Program-made: the position numbers and the translations under genes
NCBI GenBank assembly: GCA_029204225.1
Contig: CM055094.1
Coordinates: 27,106,541 to 27,170,540 of the forward strand
Direction of reading: 5' to 3'
Origin: Diphasiastrum complanatum
Lineage: Eukaryota; Streptophyta; Lycopodiopsida; Lycopodiales; Lycopodiaceae
DNA length: 64,000 bases
Notes under the pieces: model-generated
What the model saw: the letters and a program-made list of their open reading frames with translations, nothing else
The model's database searches: none
Told to the model about the DNA's origin: nothing
Part shown: piece after piece, positions 58,867 through 64,000 of the stretch
Numbering within the stretch: the first letter of the stretch is position 1
Layout: every line of letters begins with the position of its first letter

Positions 58867-59330
58867 AAGGGAATAGAACCGTCACAGTCGTGGGAGGAGG
58901 CTATCTGAAAGATACAGTCACTCACCAACGAGGCTTAGATTCTTTTCTAATTTTTTTTTTCAAGGGAATAGTACCGTCGAAGTTGTGGGAGGAGGCTATC
59001 TGAAAGATAGAGTCACTCACAGGTGAGGCTTAGGTTCTTTTCCAATATTTTTTTTTTCAAGGAAATAGAACCGTCGCAGTCGTGGGAGGAGGCTATCTGA
59101 AAGATAGAGTCACTCAGTAGCGAGGCTTAGGTTCTTTTCCAATTTTTAGTTTTAAAGAGAATAGAACCGTCACAATCGTGGGAGGAGGCTATCTGAAAGA
59201 TAGAGTCGCTCACCAGCGAGGCTTAGGTTTTTTTTCAATTTTTAGTTTTAAAGGGAATAGAACCGTCACAGACTTGGGAGGAGGCTATCGGAAAGATAGA
59301 GTCGCTCACCAGCGAGGCTTAGGTTTTTTT
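58867..59330. repeat. Tandem array, five ~96-bp units
   Basis: Units start near 58867, 58962, 59059, 59154 and 59251, spacing 95-97 bp. Each contains GAACCGTC, GTGGGAGGAGGCTATC, GAAAGATAGAGTC, CGAGGCTTAG and a T-rich tail. CTATCTGAAAGATAG in the middle units is a perfect 6-bp stem with a 3-base loop. Because the period is near a multiple of three, the array also gives a false repetitive frame (59178-59423). Confidence 0.9.
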
Positions 59331-59521
59331 CTCTTTTTTTTTAGTTTTTATTTTATTTTTTTTTGTACAGGCAAAAAAAAAATCACAAAAAAATGGCAAA
59401 ATCTCGAAAAACGACAAAACTAACACGGAATCACACTAATCTAACTCCAAAAATTCCGCTTTTTTTGTGTGAAAAAAGAATGGTGAGAGAGAAGGAAAAA
59501 GAAAGAGGGAGAGGAGGAAGA

Positions 59522-59759
<238 letters not shown>

Positions 59760-59803
59760 ATGCGGCGAAGCGAGTGTGTGGCACTCAACGACAACGACAC
59801 CAC

Positions 59804-60600
<797 letters not shown>

Positions 60601-60604
60601 CTTA

Positions 60605-60790
60605 TAAAGATCGTGAAAGTAGTCACAATATGATCCGTTGCATTAATACAAGTGGTAGCACCTTGAAGTTGATTTTTAGCATCTGCCTTATTCTAAGAGG
60701 TGAGCAAAATGTCAATCACCAATTTGTGATACTTTGGTTGACTGGTCAGACGCTTTTTGACATTTCTACATTGGAGTTGCATTCTATCTA
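60605..60790 (+). repeat. Interior sequence of element D
   Basis: Inverse match to about 11820-12005 (CAAGTGGTAGCACCTTGAAG, GTCAATCACCA). It is the continuation of the element D interior on the far side of the GA-rich insertion. Confidence 0.75.
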
Positions 60791-62544
60791 CAGTAGTTGA
60801 AAGATCCAAACCATGCTAAGCCATTGTCATTCATTCTTAAGTCCACAATTTGTGAATAATAATTTGGTATAGCTCAATCATAGATATGTGTGTCTGATCA
60901 TGTGATGCATTATCTACATTCACATCATTGTCGTCATTCGGTCAAATAATTATTGGACGTCATTGTCACTTATATTTCCAACAGTTGCAACTGTGACTCA
61001 AATCCTATTCTACATGTGGATGTGAGGTATTGTAACATTGGCTTTGACCCTTTGTAATTTGGGGAAGTGGCTTTGGCCCTTGTGATTGTAAATATTTTTA
61101 GTTGATAATCACCCTTTTGTCTTTCAAAAACAAATGGTGGTTTGTTGAATCACTTATGCAAGGTCCTAGGTAGCATTGCTACAAGAAATAAGATTCGAAT
61201 ATTTTATGATATACAATAATGAGAATGAAATTTTTGTGATTATCAATTTGAAAAAATGAATATATTTGTATCGTATTATAAGTTGCAGACTTTTGTAGAA
61301 ATTTGAATAATGATTGAAACGGAAGACATAACATTCATGAGCAAAGTGTTGGAATGAATGCTTAATGTGTTTTGTTGCATTTTTTAAGATTCTGAAGGAT
61401 TGACATGAAAAAAACAGCATTGACTTTCATTCAGAGTGAAATAACCAAAATGAGATTTAAGTCAGTTATATGGTTGGGTATTTCTAGATTCATTGAATGG
61501 AGAAAATAGAAAAAGGTGATAATATAGATCCAAGAGCAATCATCAACAAAGCTAGATGCACATAAGCAAACTATGATATTATATATGCAATTTTTGTTGA
61601 TCATGTGATAAATCATATCAATTTTTTCAAATAGTAGCTTTTCTTGTAAAAAGTGATGATTGATCTCAATTGTTTCGTATGTGCATGATTCGTGCTAGTT
61701 GAATGTGTTTCGTATGTGCATAAAACACATGATTCGTGCTAGTTGAATGTTTGTTGAACCATTGCATAAGATGGTGGTAAATTTTTCTTGAGATGAAACA
61801 ATTATTGAAAGGATGCAATGTAGCGAAGTAGCCTCTTGCATAGTTGAACATTAAGCATTATAGTACCTAGTGGAGAGTGAAATAGTTTGTTGTTTCTTAC
61901 TAGACCAAGAAAAACAATCATTGCCAAAATAAAGACATATCTTTAGTAGATTTCTTGTCCCCAATGATCCACACCTTAATAACCAAACAAAGTAGGCATA
62001 CAAGGCATCTTTGATAGACTAATTCAAAGTCAATAATGTCGTTGATGTACCGAAGATGTGTTTTATAGCTTTTTAGTGATCTTCTATAGGCATAGCAATA
62101 ATTTGACTACTTGAACCAACTGCAACTTATGTCAGGTCTTATAACTGTTGCTAGTTATACAAACTGTCGACCAATAGTCTAAACAATGTAGAGTCAACTG
62201 GTTGAATACAATCATGTAGAGACAATTTGTTATGAGCTTCAATTAGAGTTGAAACATGTGCCAGCTTCTCTTGGGAAAAGGTTTTCCTTCTATTCAGCTC
62301 TAGCACAGCTGTTACGTTCAGATCAAATGAAAAGCAAAAATTCAATGCATAAAACTTTCTAACATGCTATTAGCTATTTTATGCTAAGATTCTAAGTTCT
62401 GATGTTGTAAGATACGGATAACCACAACTCTATTCAGTATATGAAAACCCTACTCAGATTGCAGGTATGGTTTCGTGGGATTGATCTTACACCTGCTGAC
62501 AACTGCCAACAATCATGTTGAAATTTCTTTGACACTCCTGGATA
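60791..62544. other. Downstream flank of the germin-like gene, no gene seen
   Basis: AT-rich, with short minus frames lacking motifs (for example 62151-62345). A direct duplication of about 40 bp (TTTCGTATGTGCAT ... TGATTCGTGCTAGTTGAATG) lies at 61674-61760. Confidence 0.4.
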
Positions 62545-63885
62545 CTAGTTTTTAAATTGACCTGGAACGCAGCCTGAAGCACTGCTCATTTGCAAAGCAG
62601 GCCCGTAAGGATAGAGTGTTGAGTTTATGGCAGTTACAGCTTCAATTGTCTGATTCAAAGCCATTGCAAACGCATCTACTGGTAGCTTAAAAAGAGCACC
62701 CGCAGCCGTCTGTATGAACCATGCAAAGATGATATCAGATTTGACAGTAGTAACGTACGTGGCAAAAGAAGTTGACATTGCATGGCTGCAAAACATATAG
62801 TGTACTGTTGTTGTCCTATTATATTATCTTCAGAGATATTAGTTTCATTTGTAGCATATGTACCAGTACGCCTGGATTTTGACTGTTTAGTGCAGAGATG
62901 AAAAAGGCGATTTCTGTTCCCACGTTTTGTTCAAAATGCAGCATTCCTCTTGGAAAAACCGTAACATCTCCTGGATACAAGATATCCACATGTGCAACGC
63001 CTGTGATCAAAGCCCAGCCCAGCACACGTTATAAGTAAAGAGGAAAAAGATTCTACTCTAGGAAAGTAGGGAATAATTACTTCACAAGACAAGTACGTTG
63101 ATATACTCTCTTCATAGCAAACCTTAGCATTTTCATCACACAGATCAGGACACTAGAAAGATATATAGCTCTACACCAATAGAAAAGAGTCTTGAGGGAA
63201 AAGTGTTAGGGTACCAGCTGTATCAACAAAACCGGATTTCATTGGACCACCACTCACAAGAGTGACCATTTCTGTGGCTCTAGGATGCGTATGTGGCAAG
63301 TTGATTCCGCATGGTAGCAACTTAAATTGAACGAACGTAATGCCTTGAGACCTGCCATCCATATGAACAAAAAGTATGTATATCAAAAAATTGATATAGA
63401 GTATAGGCAACTCTCGGAATCTTTTAATTATTATGTGGGCATGCCATAGTACATAGCCTACAATTAAGTAATTCAAAGATCAACTATAATTCGTAAGGCA
63501 ACTCATGTGAGCATGTTATGATTATCATGTGGGCATCATGTAAACGATCAAGAGTAGAATTAAAGAGACCTCCAGTTCTCTAAGCCGACTTAACAAAAAA
63601 GGTGAACCACAATGTAATCAGAGCTACAATTTGTGAGGTAAATGCACAAAATGCCATTTCTTACATCATAGCTGGAAATATAGTTGCATTAAGTGCAGCA
63701 CGGATGCCTCCTGGGCCATGTGTGACATCTCCATTGGTGAAGATATCCCTCATAGTGAAATTAACAGGTGGATCACCACCATTGAAGTCTGATATCGGGT
63801 CAGGATCTGATGCCATCACTGGACTGAATTGAAAGCACTTCAACACCAATGTTCCTATCAAGAAAGCAAGGACTTGAGAATCCAT
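62545..63885 (-). CDS. Germin-like protein gene, four exons
   Basis: Exons (complement) 63665-63885, 63215-63351, 62864-63000 and 62545-62709 give 660 nt and 219 residues. Introns start GT and end AG (donors at 63664, 63214, 62863; acceptors ending 63352, 63001, 62710), and the frame is kept. The start at 63885 opens a signal peptide (MDSQVLAFLIGTLVLKC, then a hydrophobic run to PVMA). Germin box 1 reads GINLPHTHPRATEMVTLVSG with its two His and Glu. Box 2 reads GDVTVFPRGMLHFEQN with the third His, so all four metal ligands of the cupin barrel are present. A secreted, hexameric, apoplastic cupin is expected. Some germins are Mn oxalate oxidase or superoxide dismutase, but the activity here cannot be told. 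The cysteine pair usual at the mature N-terminus is missing (DFNGGD where DFC is common), while the C-terminus ends SSASGCVPGQFKN. A longer in-frame start at 63951 exists but would place charged residues before the signal peptide. Confidence 0.93.
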
Positions 63886-64000
63886 ATTAAATTTTATTGT
63901 CGCTCCAAACCTTACGTAGTACACACACAAACTTTTCTTTCTTGCTTGCAAAACTTTCTTTGTTGAGTAGCATATTACTGTGAGCTCAAAAAAATGTGGC
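63886..64000 (-). promoter_or_regulatory. 5' untranslated region of germin-like gene, cut by window edge
   Basis: Only 115 bp upstream of the start are present. No TATA box can be assigned. A (GT)n-like stretch, GTTTGTGTGTGTAC on the minus strand, lies near 63918-63932. Confidence 0.4.

Noticed and set aside
59178-59423. Repetitive frame with GGGYLKDRVAHQRGLGF units
   Set aside because: Product of the ~96-bp tandem array, whose period is close to a multiple of three. Earlier units break the frame.
63886-63951. Upstream in-frame ATG at 63951 as the germin start
   Set aside because: It would put about 22 residues with charged and aromatic content before a good signal peptide that begins at 63885.

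Overview
This window looks like plant nuclear DNA from a large, repeat-rich genome. It is AT-rich and has long (GA)n and (TA)n microsatellites. It holds many nested, broken LTR retrotransposons of both the Ty1/copia and Ty3/gypsy superfamilies, nearly all primed by initiator tRNA-Met (TGGTATCAGAGC-type binding sites). The one gene I can place with confidence is a four-exon germin-like protein gene at the right edge (62545-63885, minus). Its C-terminal form makes me think of a non-angiosperm land plant, but I cannot fix the species from sequence alone.

Layout. 1-2265: mostly unassigned sequence with decayed open frames. 2266-11015 (minus): a degenerate chromovirus (Ty3/gypsy with a chromodomain-like tail). 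Its 3' LTR is split by a 3.28-kb non-coding LTR-type insertion (2699-5977) with a perfect 5-bp target duplication. 11016-13550: leader and LTR of another element. 13870-14765 (minus): one copy of a composite that joins a gypsy-like protease polyprotein to a copia integrase. 14770-15195: a candidate host-gene exon. 16019-21010 (minus): a structurally whole copia element with a deleted gag. 21925-23590 (plus): a rearranged gypsy reverse-transcriptase/protease fusion carrying a TIR element. 24548-26330 (minus): a decayed copy of the copia family called A here. 27191-29790 (plus) and 29796-31112 (minus): two copia fragments that meet integrase to integrase. 31195-34643: non-coding, with a triplicated motif. 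34644-36668 (minus): 3' half of a copia element. 36938-37765 (minus): gypsy reverse transcriptase. 37766-39382 plus 45897-46990 (plus): second copy of the composite, split by copia element A.

Copia element A (39383-45896, minus) is the most notable item. It has 654-bp LTRs that differ at only about four positions, a perfect TTGAG duplication, an exact primer-binding site and one 885-codon gag-protease-integrase frame. Most of its reverse transcriptase and all of its RNase H are gone, and a 373-residue frame of unknown function lies in their place. A diverged relative at 24.5-26.3 kb shares both the truncated reverse transcriptase and the extra frame, so this looks like a non-autonomous family rather than one broken copy.

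47179-50270 (minus) holds copia integrase and gypsy fragments. 50690-51855 (plus) is the 3' end of the same chromovirus family as at 6-11 kb. 53001-53242 is a long (GA)n. 53609-55118 (minus) is a copia gag plus LTR. 55120-55609 (plus) is an LTR end with leader. It is interrupted by a further gypsy element (55610-60600, minus) with GA-rich LTRs and a ~96-bp tandem array in its leader. 60605-62544 is mostly unassigned, followed by the germin-like gene. The window therefore records repeated nested insertion beside one plausible functional gene. There is no operon-like or pathway-like grouping.
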